From Clostridia bacterium (GTDB lineage Bacteria; Bacillota; Clostridia; Oscillospirales; Acutalibacteraceae): a stretch of 64,000 nucleotides of DNA. The stretch is from assembly GCA_017516745.1 (NCBI GenBank), contig JAFXBF010000017.1:1-64000 (forward strand), in the 5' to 3' direction. Each line of letters starts with the position of its first letter. The stretch's first letter is position 1. The notes under the pieces are model-generated. The model was not told where the DNA came from and searched no databases. It saw nothing but the letters and a program-made list of their open reading frames with translations. The position numbers were made by a program, and so were the translations under genes. Positions 35,019 through 44,298 of this stretch are shown piece by piece.

Positions 35019-36575
35019 TTATTTGCCCTCCTTAAGTGCTTTAACTACAATTCCGCCTGCTTTTTCGCCTGTATAATAAGCACAGCCGTAGCCGTCGCCT
35101 CTTTCCTGAGTTGCGCCGCAGAAGAAGAAATTGTCAAACGGCTGGTCTTTCATATACTGAACGGTACGGGGAATCATGCTGTCCCATTTTTCGAGCTGAT
35201 AACCGTAGGGTGTACCCCAGGGTGTATTGAGATATCTTGCAAATGTGGGCGGAAGTGCAATTTCAATTTCTTCGATATAAGGTGTAATTGAAATGTTGAG
35301 TGCCTTTTCGCAGGTTTCAATCATATCCTTTGCAACCTTGGTCTTGAACTTCTTGTAATCCTGAGGCTTGACATCACGCATAACATCGCCGAAGGTCATT
35401 GACGTAAGGAAAAGCTGACAGGTGCCTTCGGGTGTACAGTCGGGAATAATCTCGTTAAGGCAGTTGATAATGCAGTAACCGCTGCCGTAATCGTTACACA
35501 GTGCACACTGCTTGTCGGAATCCGAATCGGGAGCAATGAATACGGAATAATCGGTAATACCCAATTCTTCTTTGGTTTTATTCATACCGAGATAAACAGT
35601 TGTAAGCGTACACGCTGTTTTACGGGCGTTGAGCATTTTAAGCTGCTTTTCAGGGATATCCTTTTTGTCGAAAAGGTCTCTCCATACAGCGTGGGGATAG
35701 GAGTTACAAATAAAGTACTTACCGTAAACCTCCTTCTCACCGTTAATGACAACGCCTACGGGTTTGCCGTTTTCACAAATTATCTTTGTTACTTCGGAGT
35801 TGTACCATATATCGCCGTCGTTATCACGGATAACCTTATCGATTGCAAGGCTCATTTCGTGGCTGCGAAGATGGGGAATTCCCGTACCGCTTCTGACATA
35901 GCTGTGAAGCACGGCAAGATAATAAAGGAAGTCAAATTTTGAACCGGGTACACCCATATAGCACCAGTAGGTTGAAAAAATATCCTGTGCTTTTTTAGGC
36001 ATACCGAGTGCGTCAAGACCCTCATTGAGTGTATGAGAAACCATACGCATAATGTCGGGCATATCCTTAAGAATACCGGGAAGCAGCTTGGGATTGTCCA
36101 GTGCATCAAAAGCATTAAACATTCTGTTTGACAAGTCGAAGGCAGCCATACAGCTCTCATAAGAGCCGGGAACGAGCTCTTCAAGCTTACGGGCAAAGTT
36201 CTCAAAGCCGACGGGCATACGGGCATCGACCGTAACAAGAACACCGTCCTCATTGACAAAAGCGTCCTTGTCGCCTTCTTTTGCAGGAACAACAAGACGA
36301 AAGGTGGAATTATCCTTGTACCAGTCAACATCAGCGTTCCATTTGTTGAACATTACTTCAATTGAGCCGGGCTCTTCAGGTGTACCTATACCTGCAAGCT
36401 CGTGCAAAGAGGGCTCGAACTCGAATCTGCCCCTGACAAAAGAAGATGCAGAGCCGCCGGGAATATTGTGCCTTTCCAACAGAAGCGTGGAAAGACCGGC
36501 TTTCGCACAGGTAGCGGCTGCGGCAAGACCGCCGTTACCGGCACCGATGATTATTACATCATATTTTTTCATCAT
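35019..36575 (-). CDS. FAD-dependent oxidoreductase, phytoene desaturase/retinol saturase family
   Basis: This 518-residue flavoprotein has a dinucleotide loop IIGAGNGGLAAAATCAKAG and the family stretch HNIPGGSASSFVRG near the N-terminus. A substrate-domain centre follows, and the C-terminal FAD segment is FFFCGATQERGDGYGCAYYTG. Relatives desaturate, saturate or isomerise conjugated lipids such as carotenoids and retinoids. No carotenoid synthesis genes are in the window, so the natural substrate is unknown. Coupling to a NAD(P)H-[2Fe-2S] reductase suggests a reductive reaction, such as alkene saturation. Confidence 0.82.
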   Translation of the reverse strand: MMKKYDVIIIGAGNGGLAAAATCAKAGLSTLLLERHNIPGGSASSFVRGRFEFEPSLHELAGIGTPEEPGSIEVMFNKWNADVDWYKDNSTFRLVVPAKEGDKDAFVNEDGVLVTVDARMPVGFENFARKLEELVPGSYESCMAAFDLSNRMFNAFDALDNPKLLPGILKDMPDIMRMVSHTLNEGLDALGMPKKAQDIFSTYWCYMGVPGSKFDFLYYLAVLHSYVRSGTGIPHLRSHEMSLAIDKVIRDNDGDIWYNSEVTKIICENGKPVGVVINGEKEVYGKYFICNSYPHAVWRDLFDKKDIPEKQLKMLNARKTACTLTTVYLGMNKTKEELGITDYSVFIAPDSDSDKQCALCNDYGSGYCIINCLNEIIPDCTPEGTCQLFLTSMTFGDVMRDVKPQDYKKFKTKVAKDMIETCEKALNISITPYIEEIEIALPPTFARYLNTPWGTPYGYQLEKWDSMIPRTVQYMKDQPFDNFFFCGATQERGDGYGCAYYTGEKAGGIVVKALKEGK

Positions 36576-36742
36576 TTTTTCCTCCGTATCATAACAGAAT
36601 AGGATTTTCGATGTAATTAATTTGCATAACTTATCATATAATAATTTTTTTATTCTGTCTATATTTTTTTATCGCAATATATCCTTGTTTAAAATTAATT
36701 TCTGTGTTATTCTGTTTTTATCATATTTAAGGAGTTAACCCG

Positions 36743-37405
36743 ATGAAAAAATTGCTTTCGGCATCTGTAATGTGCACAGACCTTATGAATTTCAGCAAAT
36801 CCGTCAAGCAGCTTGAAGAAGCAGGCATTGATTATCTGCATGTTGATATTATGGACGGCAGCTTTGTGCCGAATATGACGTTTGGTTTTGATTTTGTCAA
36901 TGCGCTCAAAGCTATTACGGACATACCGCTTGATGTTCATATGATGGTAAACGATCCTGCAAGGTTTATCGACCGAATGAAGCTTGATGAAAACGATATA
37001 CTTTGTGTGCACTACGAAGCGGACATACATATTCACCGTGCACTTGCACAGATTAAAGATAAGGGTGTCAAAGCAGGTATTGCAATTAATCCGCACACAA
37101 GACCCGAAAACCTGGAATATCTTATGGATAACACGGATATGGTGCTTGTCATGACTGTAAACCCCGGTTTTGCAGGGCAAAAGATTATCGGCTGTGCAGA
37201 AGAAAAGACCAAACACACAAGAAAGCTGCTTGATGATTGGGGCTATTCAAACGTGCCGATTGAGGTAGACGGTAATATAAACCCAGTCAATGCGGAGAAA
37301 TTAAGCAAAAGTGGCGCAGAAATATTCGTTCTCGGCACAAGCGGACTTTTTCTAAAAGACAAAAGCATCAAGCAAGCCGCAGAAGACCTGAGAAAACTTC
37401 TTTAA
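36743..37405 (+). CDS. Ribulose-phosphate 3-epimerase family, probably allulose-6-phosphate 3-epimerase-like
   Basis: This 220-residue TIM barrel has the metal/catalytic residues of the Rpe family: YLHVDIMDGSFVPN (His, Asp), DVHMMV (His) and IEVDGNI (Asp). Details fit the AlsE branch better than housekeeping Rpe: SVMCTDLMNF near the N-terminus, VMTVNPGFAGQ, and VLGTSGLFL at the phosphate site. It is the first gene of a plus-strand sugar operon with a ribokinase-family gene 18 bases downstream. It lies outside the rsgA region where rpe is found in B. subtilis. Confidence 0.8.
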   Translation: MKKLLSASVMCTDLMNFSKSVKQLEEAGIDYLHVDIMDGSFVPNMTFGFDFVNALKAITDIPLDVHMMVNDPARFIDRMKLDENDILCVHYEADIHIHRALAQIKDKGVKAGIAINPHTRPENLEYLMDNTDMVLVMTVNPGFAGQKIIGCAEEKTKHTRKLLDDWGYSNVPIEVDGNINPVNAEKLSKSGAEIFVLGTSGLFLKDKSIKQAAEDLRKLL

Positions 37406-37423
37406 TGTTTCAGAGGTAGATTT

Positions 37424-38335
37424 ATGTACAAAAATATCCGTGCTGCCGTAATGGGCAGCATCAATATGGACTTTATAATGTCTATGGAAAGAATGCCCGA
37501 AAGCGGCGAAAACATTGTAGGTAAAACTTATTCCTACGCTAACGGCGGCAAAGGAGCAAACCAGGCGACCGCACTTAAAAAACTCGGTGCAGATGTCAAA
37601 ATGATAGGTAAGGTTGCCAACGACAGTAACGGTGCTTTGCTGATAAATAACCTGAACTCACTCGGTGTCGATACAGCCGACATTTCAAAAGACGGTGATG
37701 TTACAGGTTTAGCTGTAATTATGCTTGACGGAGAAGGAAAAAACAGAATTGTTGTTTATGAAGGCGCAAATGCACAGATTGATCCGAAAACCGCTTCAAA
37801 GGCAATTGACAATTCACTTGATTTGTTGCTTGTACAGTTTGAAACAAACGAAGAAGCGGTTACAGCAACGGTAAACAAAGCGATTAGTGAAAATGTTTTA
37901 ACCGTTGTTGACTGCGGACCGGCAAAAAATTTTTCTCTCGAAAAGATGCAGGGTGTTACAGTTATCACACCAAATGAGAGTGAAACCAAAGCACTTACGG
38001 GTATTTCTCCCGATACTGAGGACAGCATACTTGCCGCCTCAATATGCCTGATGGAGAGAAGCCGTGCAAAATACGTTGTACTCAAACTCGGCAGCAGAGG
38101 CTGTTCGGTTTGGGACGGCAACAATCTGAAAATTATGCCGACATACCCGAGCGAGGTTGTTGACACAACAGCCGCAGGTGACTGCTTCACAGCCGCAATG
38201 GCGCTTGAATTGGCTGTCAGCGGCGATATTTATAAGGCCTGCGATATGGGTAACAAGGCAGGAAGCATAGCTGTAAGCAGACTCGGTGCAGATGCTTCAA
38301 TGCCGACTTACGATGAAGTTTTGACAATTAGGTAA
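37424..38335 (+). CDS. Ribokinase-like PfkB-family sugar kinase
   Basis: 303 residues with both PfkB signatures: the sugar-binding YANGGKGANQATALKKLGA near residue 40 and the catalytic VDTTAAGDCFTAAMALE (base Asp) near 245. The N-terminus AVMGSINMDFIMSMERMPESGE and the length are those of ribokinase. With the epimerase-like gene immediately upstream, a route from allose/psicose-type or ribose-type sugars to fructose-6-phosphate or ribulose-5-phosphate is plausible, but the substrate is not proven. Confidence 0.88.
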   Translation: MYKNIRAAVMGSINMDFIMSMERMPESGENIVGKTYSYANGGKGANQATALKKLGADVKMIGKVANDSNGALLINNLNSLGVDTADISKDGDVTGLAVIMLDGEGKNRIVVYEGANAQIDPKTASKAIDNSLDLLLVQFETNEEAVTATVNKAISENVLTVVDCGPAKNFSLEKMQGVTVITPNESETKALTGISPDTEDSILAASICLMERSRAKYVVLKLGSRGCSVWDGNNLKIMPTYPSEVVDTTAAGDCFTAAMALELAVSGDIYKACDMGNKAGSIAVSRLGADASMPTYDEVLTIR

Positions 38336-38373
38336 TTATGTCATTATTTAATTAAAATATTTATTCATCAATA

Positions 38374-38402
38374 TTGTCTTTTATCAGTTCTTATGATAGA
38401 AT
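38374..38402 (+). promoter_or_regulatory. Promoter ahead of the propeller/alpha-alpha-barrel gene
   Basis: TTGTCT (38374-38379), 17-base spacer, TAGAAT (38397-38402), 31 bases before the ATG at 38434. It suggests that this gene and the MFS gene after it can be expressed separately from the epimerase-kinase pair. Confidence 0.55.
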
Positions 38403-38433
38403 TATGCGAAAATATTTTTCAGGAGAAAAGCTT

Positions 38434-40611
38434 ATGAAAAAACCTACACTATACTTAGGAAAATTCAAGCAGTACGATAAAGTATTTATCACGGACGAAA
38501 GCGGAATTGACATTAAAAATGTTACTTCCGTTGCTTTTGAAGGTGAAAAACTTTACATTGCTCAGCCTGACTGCCTATTTGAATATGATGACGGTAAGGC
38601 AAAGAAGATAAACACAAAAGTAACAAAGCTGTTTTCAAGAAACGGCACACTTTTTGCATCTACAGGTAACTTCCTTGCAGAAATCAAAAACGGCAGGGTT
38701 AAGAAAATTGCAGAATTTGACTCCCCTGTTACCGATGTTTCCTACGGTCTTGACAATTCCCTCTGGCTTATTACCAAAACAGCTCTTTACTTAAAAAAAG
38801 ACGGTGAATTCACAAGGATTGTCGGTATACCGGAAAACACAGCCTGCCTTGCCGCAAAGGACAATGTATCAAGATACGCCGAAACGGTATATATCGGCTG
38901 TCCCGACGAAGGTCTTATGTCAATGAAGGGTAAGCGCCGCCATTGGGCAGAGCTTATTCCGAGCATTACGGGTGCGCTGAGCAAAAAGGTCAACTGCATT
39001 GCTCTTGACGGCCTGGGTCACCTTTGGGTAGGCTCTGACGAGGGTCTTAATATTTATGACGGCAGAAATTACTGGTTTAACGGTAATGATGTTTATTCCG
39101 TGCCCGACGGTGCATTTAACGATATGTGCTTTACCACGGACGGCAAAAAGTATTTTGCAACAAACACAGGCGTTGTTACTCTTATTGAAGGTAAAATATC
39201 TTATTTCTCATACGGCACATGGCTTATGCATCCGACTGTTACAAAAATTGCTGTTTCCGAAAACGGTACAATTGCCGCAGTAACCCCCAGAGGTATCAGC
39301 CTTATTTCTCATACATATATGACACTTGAAGAAAAGGCCGCACATTACGACGAAATGGCTGATAAATACTTCTGCCGAAATGAGGGTTATCAGGTTACAA
39401 GATACCTCAAAAAGTACGGTGACCTTGATTCGGGCTGGCTTCCCAATTCAGATAACGACGGTCTTTTCACAGGCGTTTATGTAGCAAGCCAGTGCTTCCG
39501 CTATGCGGTAACCGGAGATGAACAGGCAAAGCAATTTGCAAAGAAAGGCCTTGAAGCTATGATTAAGCTTACCGAGGTTACAGGTAAGCCCGGTTTCACG
39601 GCAAGAGCAACAAGATATTCGCACGAGCCCGAATTCGGCACGGAAAACCGTGAGGAATGGCACATTTGCGAGGATAATCCCGATTGCGAATGGCTCGGAG
39701 AAACATCAAGCGATGAAATGACGGGGCACTATTTCGCTTACGGTCTTTACTTTGACCTTGTTGCAGATGATGAAGAAAAAAAGAAAATTGAGAAGGTTGT
39801 CAGAGCAATTACCGACCATATCATAGATAACAACTTCCACCTTACCGATGTTGACGGTATTCCGACAACATGGGCTAACTGGGAGCCCGACCTGCTCAAC
39901 AACGACGACAGGTGGTATTATGAGCGTGGCACAAACTCGCTTGAAATACTCTCCTTCCTCAAAACAGCATATCATGTCACGGGTGATGAGAAATACAACA
40001 AGGTATTTGATATGCTTATCCAAAAGCATCACTACGCAATGAACTGTATGCAATATAAATGCGAAGACGGTCACGTTGCGCATATTGATGACCAGCTTGA
40101 TTTTGTTAACATCTATCCGCTTATTATGTACACGGACAATGAAGCACAGAAGGAAATATTCAAGATGGGTCTCAACCACCACTGGGCTTATGAAAGAACG
40201 GAGCGTTCACCCTATTTCAACATAGTTTACGGTGCACTCACAAACAACTTCTGTGATATTGAAAATGCTGCAAAATCGCTTGCAGAAATGAATATGGACA
40301 CAATAAGATGGCCCATTTTCAACAGCTACCGCAAGGACATTGTATGGGATACGGAGCAGGAAGAAATGGGTATCCCTGCACAGCTCAAATACCCCGTTGA
40401 ATATTCATCCAAGCTCGTTATTCATTACGACGGCAATCCCTTTATCTGCGATTCGGGTGCGGAAGAATTTGTAAACATCAACACAAAGCAGGTTAACCGT
40501 ACAACCACACTTCCCGGTACAGCAGGTGCTAACGGCTTACGTGCACTTACACCATACATCTATCTTCTGCCCTACTGGATGGGCAGATATCACGGCCTTC
40601 TCGGCGATTGA
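38434..40611 (+). CDS. Cytoplasmic two-domain protein: beta-propeller plus alpha/alpha-barrel (putative glycan-active enzyme)
   Basis: I do not recognise a named family. 725 residues without a signal peptide. The first 290 or so form short blades such as LGHLWVGSDEGLNIYDG, which resembles the two-component-regulator propeller repeat. From about residue 296 the sequence is helical with aromatic/acidic clusters (DSGWLPNSDNDGLFTG, WANWEPDLLNNDDRWYYERG, LNHHWAYERTERS), suggestive of six-hairpin glycosidases. Position between a sugar kinase and an MFS transporter supports a role in carbohydrate use. AGGAG precedes the chosen ATG; a 20-codon upstream extension lacks a ribosome site. Confidence 0.6.
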   Translation: MKKPTLYLGKFKQYDKVFITDESGIDIKNVTSVAFEGEKLYIAQPDCLFEYDDGKAKKINTKVTKLFSRNGTLFASTGNFLAEIKNGRVKKIAEFDSPVTDVSYGLDNSLWLITKTALYLKKDGEFTRIVGIPENTACLAAKDNVSRYAETVYIGCPDEGLMSMKGKRRHWAELIPSITGALSKKVNCIALDGLGHLWVGSDEGLNIYDGRNYWFNGNDVYSVPDGAFNDMCFTTDGKKYFATNTGVVTLIEGKISYFSYGTWLMHPTVTKIAVSENGTIAAVTPRGISLISHTYMTLEEKAAHYDEMADKYFCRNEGYQVTRYLKKYGDLDSGWLPNSDNDGLFTGVYVASQCFRYAVTGDEQAKQFAKKGLEAMIKLTEVTGKPGFTARATRYSHEPEFGTENREEWHICEDNPDCEWLGETSSDEMTGHYFAYGLYFDLVADDEEKKKIEKVVRAITDHIIDNNFHLTDVDGIPTTWANWEPDLLNNDDRWYYERGTNSLEILSFLKTAYHVTGDEKYNKVFDMLIQKHHYAMNCMQYKCEDGHVAHIDDQLDFVNIYPLIMYTDNEAQKEIFKMGLNHHWAYERTERSPYFNIVYGALTNNFCDIENAAKSLAEMNMDTIRWPIFNSYRKDIVWDTEQEEMGIPAQLKYPVEYSSKLVIHYDGNPFICDSGAEEFVNINTKQVNRTTTLPGTAGANGLRALTPYIYLLPYWMGRYHGLLGD

Positions 40612-40624
40612 TTGAGGTGACAGT

Positions 40625-41872
40625 ATGCCAAATTTCAAAAGAACAAAGCTCGCCTGTTATCTGGCTTATTTCACAATGTCGTCAATTTTCAGCCTTCCGC
40701 CCATACTTTTTGTGACGCTTAGAGAGACCTACGGTATTTCATATACCCTGCTCGGTACGCTTGTGCTCACAAATTTCTGCACACAGCTCGGTATAGACCT
40801 TATATTTACATTTTTTACCAAATACTTTAATGTAAAAAAAGTTGTCAGGGTTATGCCGCTGATCACATCAGTTGGTTTGTTTATTTATGCACTCGTGCCC
40901 ATGCTTATGCCGCAGTATGCTTATGCAGGTCTGCTTATCGGTACGGTTATCTTCTCGGTTTCGGCAGGTCTTTCCGAAGTATTACTCAGCCCTGTTATTG
41001 CGGCAATTCCTTCCGACAATCCGCAGAAGGACATGAGTATGCTTCATTCGCTCTATGCCTTCGGTGTTTTCACGGTTGTAGTTGTAAGCACACTCTTCCT
41101 TAAGATTTTCGGCAACGAAAACTGGATGTACCTTACAATGTTCCTCGGTCTTTGGCCTGTTGTTGCGGCAATTCTCTTCAAGCTTTCACCTATGCCCGAA
41201 ATGGATATTTCAAGCTCAGAAGGGAAAAACTTTGAAACCACAAAGAAGCGTACGGTCGGACTTGTGCTTTGCGTAGCGTGCATATTCTTCGGAAGCTGTG
41301 CCGAAAACGCAATGTCAAGCTGGATTTCAAGCTATATGGAAAACGCACTTCATATAGACAAAGCACTCGGCGATATACTCGGTATGGCGGCTTTTGCAAT
41401 TCTTCTCGGTATTGCAAGAATATCCTACGCCAAATTCGGCAAAAACATAATGCGTGTGCTCTTTGTCGGTATGCTGTGCGCCTTTATCTGCTATATGATA
41501 ATCGGCCTTTCTTCAAGCGTTGTGTTTGCGTTTATCGCCTGCATTCTCACAGGCTTCTGCACAGCTATGCTCTGGCCGGGTTCTCTCATTATGATGGAAG
41601 AAAATGTTCCGAATGTAGGTGTTGCGGCTTATGCGCTTATGGCTGCCGGCGGTGACCTTGGCGCATCAATTGCACCGCAGCTTATGGGAATAGTTGTTGA
41701 CAATGTTTCCGCAAGCCGTTTTGCGGCAGAAATGAGTACAACACTCAATCTCACCGCAGAGCAAATCGGTATGAAGTCAGGTATGTTTGTAACGGGTATG
41801 TTCCCGTTAATGGGTACTATGCTTTTACTGTTCTTAATCCCCTATTTCAGAAAAAATAAATTAAACAAATAA
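40625..41872 (+). CDS. MFS transporter
   Basis: A 415-residue, 12-helix major facilitator. The second half repeats the fold (FGSCAENAMSSWISSYMENAL, then LGIARISYAKFGK and LMAAGGDLGASIAPQLMGIV). The last stretch resembles the sugar-transporter (FucP/glucose) group rather than drug exporters. It follows the putative glycan enzyme by 13 bases, so it probably imports that enzyme's substrate. A strong terminator follows. Confidence 0.82.
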   Translation: MPNFKRTKLACYLAYFTMSSIFSLPPILFVTLRETYGISYTLLGTLVLTNFCTQLGIDLIFTFFTKYFNVKKVVRVMPLITSVGLFIYALVPMLMPQYAYAGLLIGTVIFSVSAGLSEVLLSPVIAAIPSDNPQKDMSMLHSLYAFGVFTVVVVSTLFLKIFGNENWMYLTMFLGLWPVVAAILFKLSPMPEMDISSSEGKNFETTKKRTVGLVLCVACIFFGSCAENAMSSWISSYMENALHIDKALGDILGMAAFAILLGIARISYAKFGKNIMRVLFVGMLCAFICYMIIGLSSSVVFAFIACILTGFCTAMLWPGSLIMMEENVPNVGVAAYALMAAGGDLGASIAPQLMGIVVDNVSASRFAAEMSTTLNLTAEQIGMKSGMFVTGMFPLMGTMLLLFLIPYFRKNKLNK

Positions 41873-41876
41873 AACC

Positions 41877-41912
41877 AAAGCGTCAGAGAGAAAAAATACT
41901 CCCTGACGCTTT
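41877..41912. terminator. Bidirectional intrinsic terminator
   Basis: The 10-bp stem AAAGCGTCAG / CTGACGCTTT is followed by TTTTTT on the plus strand and flanked by A-rich DNA on the left. It separates the sugar operon from the convergent corrinoid operon. Confidence 0.88.
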
Positions 41913-41914
41913 TT

Positions 41915-43312
41915 TCAGTCAAACATCATATTCTCGATAAACAAATCAGCAAAATCTTTATTGAGTGACAAGTCAACATATTCTGCCTTCTGGATAATTT
42001 CTGATAAGTCATTCTTTTCCGTTGCGTATTTTATACCGCCAAGCAAACTGCTGTTGTTGACAGTAATGCATTTGTCTTTAAACCCCTGCGGAAGAAGACC
42101 GGTTTTAACTGCACTTGCAATATTGATTTTTGCCGAAAATCCACCCGAAATAAAGACTTTGTCAATATCATTGAAACTTAGCTCTTTTACTTTCAGAAGC
42201 GTCATAACAGCGGAATAAACAGCTGATTTTGCAAGCTGATACTGTCTGATATCTTCCTGAGTGATAAATACATTATCTGTAATACCATACTTTTCACAGT
42301 CCATATATCCCGTTTCGTCAACAATATCATTTTCAAGCAGAAAGCCAATGATATCAACAAGACCGGTACCGCAAATTCCCTTGGGAGCTGTATTGTTAAT
42401 TGTTTCAGCCTTTCCGTTTGTAAATGAATAAACAGCACCGTCACAAGCACTCATACCGCAGGATATATTTGCGCCTTCAAAGCAAGGACCTGCTGCCGCC
42501 GCTGTACAAACAATATCTTCGTCAGAAAACAAAACCGTTTCCGCATTTGTTCCAAGATCAATAAGAATATTGTATTTACCGCTTTCAGGCTGACCGACAA
42601 AGTTAAGACCCGCAACAATATCTGCACCGACAAAAGCTGAAACGCAGGGAAGCGAAACAACATCTGATATTCCTGACAGACCTAATTCTGAACCCGATGC
42701 ATATTTTGATTCAAGAAAAATAGGTGTATAAGGTGCGACACCGATTGTTGAACAGTCAATGCCGAAAAATAAGTGAAGCATAGTCGTATTGCCTGTAACA
42801 AAAAGCGGTAAATTATTACCGACATTTAGCTTATATATCAGTCGGTTAACCTCTTCAATAAGCGGTAGCTGCAACGGTTTAACACCGTTATTGCGGCAGT
42901 AATCAATTCTCGATATTACATCAGCGCCGAATCTGCGTTGCGGATTTACAGCCGTTTCAACCGATATTACTTTCTTTTCGTCAAGTGAAACGAGTGCAAG
43001 TGCAAGCGTAGTTGTGCCTATATCGAGGACAAAACAGGCGTTTTGTGTAATCACCCCTGTTTCATCGGCACCCGTTACGGATACTATATTCGTATTTTCA
43101 CAGGCGGTTACAACAATATCGGAATTGACTTTATATTGGCAGGATAAAGCTTTCTCACCGTTTACGCTGACCAAGCATTTACGGCATATCCCCTTACCGC
43201 CGCACGGATGTTCAACTGCTTTTCCGGCACGAACAAGCACATCGGACAAAAGCTGACCGTGAGCAGCAAACAGAGTATCACCGTTAAAAATAACCTTATG
43301 CATAAAGCTCAT
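41915..43312 (-). CDS. Corrinoid activation protein (RACo-like, [2Fe-2S] plus ASKHA/DUF4445)
   Basis: Such proteins use ATP and a reduced iron-sulfur centre to bring inactive Co(II) corrinoid back to Co(I). An N-terminal plant-type ferredoxin domain has HPCGGKGICRKCLVSV and a fourth Cys in ALSCQY. An actin-like ATPase domain starts with FVLDIGTTTLALALVSL (phosphate loop) and contains DLGTNAETVLF and KVFISGGFSAKINIAS. At 465 residues it is shorter than RACo (about 630): the ATPase part follows the ferredoxin after only about 20 residues. Its start overlaps the upstream methyltransferase stop by up to 17 bases; ATG at 43303 is an alternative. Confidence 0.85.
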   Translation of the reverse strand: MSFMHKVIFNGDTLFAAHGQLLSDVLVRAGKAVEHPCGGKGICRKCLVSVNGEKALSCQYKVNSDIVVTACENTNIVSVTGADETGVITQNACFVLDIGTTTLALALVSLDEKKVISVETAVNPQRRFGADVISRIDYCRNNGVKPLQLPLIEEVNRLIYKLNVGNNLPLFVTGNTTMLHLFFGIDCSTIGVAPYTPIFLESKYASGSELGLSGISDVVSLPCVSAFVGADIVAGLNFVGQPESGKYNILIDLGTNAETVLFSDEDIVCTAAAAGPCFEGANISCGMSACDGAVYSFTNGKAETINNTAPKGICGTGLVDIIGFLLENDIVDETGYMDCEKYGITDNVFITQEDIRQYQLAKSAVYSAVMTLLKVKELSFNDIDKVFISGGFSAKINIASAVKTGLLPQGFKDKCITVNNSSLLGGIKYATEKNDLSEIIQKAEYVDLSLNKDFADLFIENMMFD

Positions 43313-44285
43313 TTACCTTTTTAAAATATGCGTCTATGTTTTCCCACTTTGCATCGGCAGGCACATCACAGCCTGTTGAAATCATAAAATTAGGATAGGA
43401 TGAACATTCGTTGAAAATACGTTCAACTTCTGCAGAAACACATTCGGGTGTGCCTGTGCGCAGTAGCAACGGGTCAACATTACCCATTACGATTCTATCG
43501 TTTGGTAAGAAATCAAGTGCTTTCTTTATATCTACAGCGTTACCGAAATGATAAATATCAGCACCAACTGTTGAAATACCCTCAAGCATATCAGCAACAT
43601 AGTTGCCGCAGTTGTGGTAACAGAGAACAAAAACATCCGAATTTACTGCATCAAAAATTCTTTTAACAAACGGTACTGAAAACTCATCGGCAAACGTGGG
43701 TGACAGCATACCTGCAGCAGGCTCAGCCATAATAACTCCGTCAGCACCGACCGCTTTGAAAGCATTGATATAATTTATTATAAATTCCGCAGCTTTTTCA
43801 AGCAGAATTTTAACTTCATCAGGGCTGTCATAACAGGCATACATAAGCTCTGTCATATCGAAAAGACGGCTTGCAAGGGAATAAGGCCCGATTACACCGC
43901 AGAAAACGGGTATATCGGCTATTATATCTTTTGCTATTTTTACTCCGTCAATGAAAATGCCCGTTCTGCCTGCACCTGTTTGAGGTACTGCAATCCTTGA
44001 TACATCTTCAATATCATCAATAATTCCGCCGATAACCGTAGGAATTTCATTTTCACTGAAATGTATCTTTGCGCCGAAGGCTTCTGCCTCGACAGATAAA
44101 TCCATCATATTAAGCGAAGCGCCAATACTGCATCTCTCGGCAATTGCTTTCATACCCTTCGCCTGATTATCGGCAGAAGATATCAGGTCATTAACACTTA
44201 TACTGAGCAGTTTAGTTGACGGAAAGCTGAGTATGGGTACGGTTTTATTTTTGTTTTCGATTATATTCTGTACAATTGTTTTCAT
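43296..44285 (-). CDS. UroD-family corrinoid methyltransferase, MtaA/MtbA-like (methyltransferase 2 candidate)
   Basis: 330 residues from the ATG at 44285, which has AGGAC upstream; the frame is open further but overlaps the corrinoid gene. The zinc/thiol-activating site of MtaA/MtbA is complete: CYHNCGNYV (His-x-Cys) and STGCDVPADA (third Cys). MtaA-type enzymes move methyl groups between a corrinoid protein and a thiol or, in acetogen-type bacteria, tetrahydrofolate. Here it probably removes the methyl group from the corrinoid protein encoded immediately upstream. It is followed by the corrinoid activator. Confidence 0.82.
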   Translation of the reverse strand: MKTIVQNIIENKNKTVPILSFPSTKLLSISVNDLISSADNQAKGMKAIAERCSIGASLNMMDLSVEAEAFGAKIHFSENEIPTVIGGIIDDIEDVSRIAVPQTGAGRTGIFIDGVKIAKDIIADIPVFCGVIGPYSLASRLFDMTELMYACYDSPDEVKILLEKAAEFIINYINAFKAVGADGVIMAEPAAGMLSPTFADEFSVPFVKRIFDAVNSDVFVLCYHNCGNYVADMLEGISTVGADIYHFGNAVDIKKALDFLPNDRIVMGNVDPLLLRTGTPECVSAEVERIFNECSSYPNFMISTGCDVPADAKWENIDAYFKKVNELYA

Positions 44286-44298
44286 AATTCTGTCCTGA

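Noticed and set aside
36707-37216. 169-codon minus-strand frame
   Set aside because: It is antisense to the epimerase gene with its complete catalytic residues.
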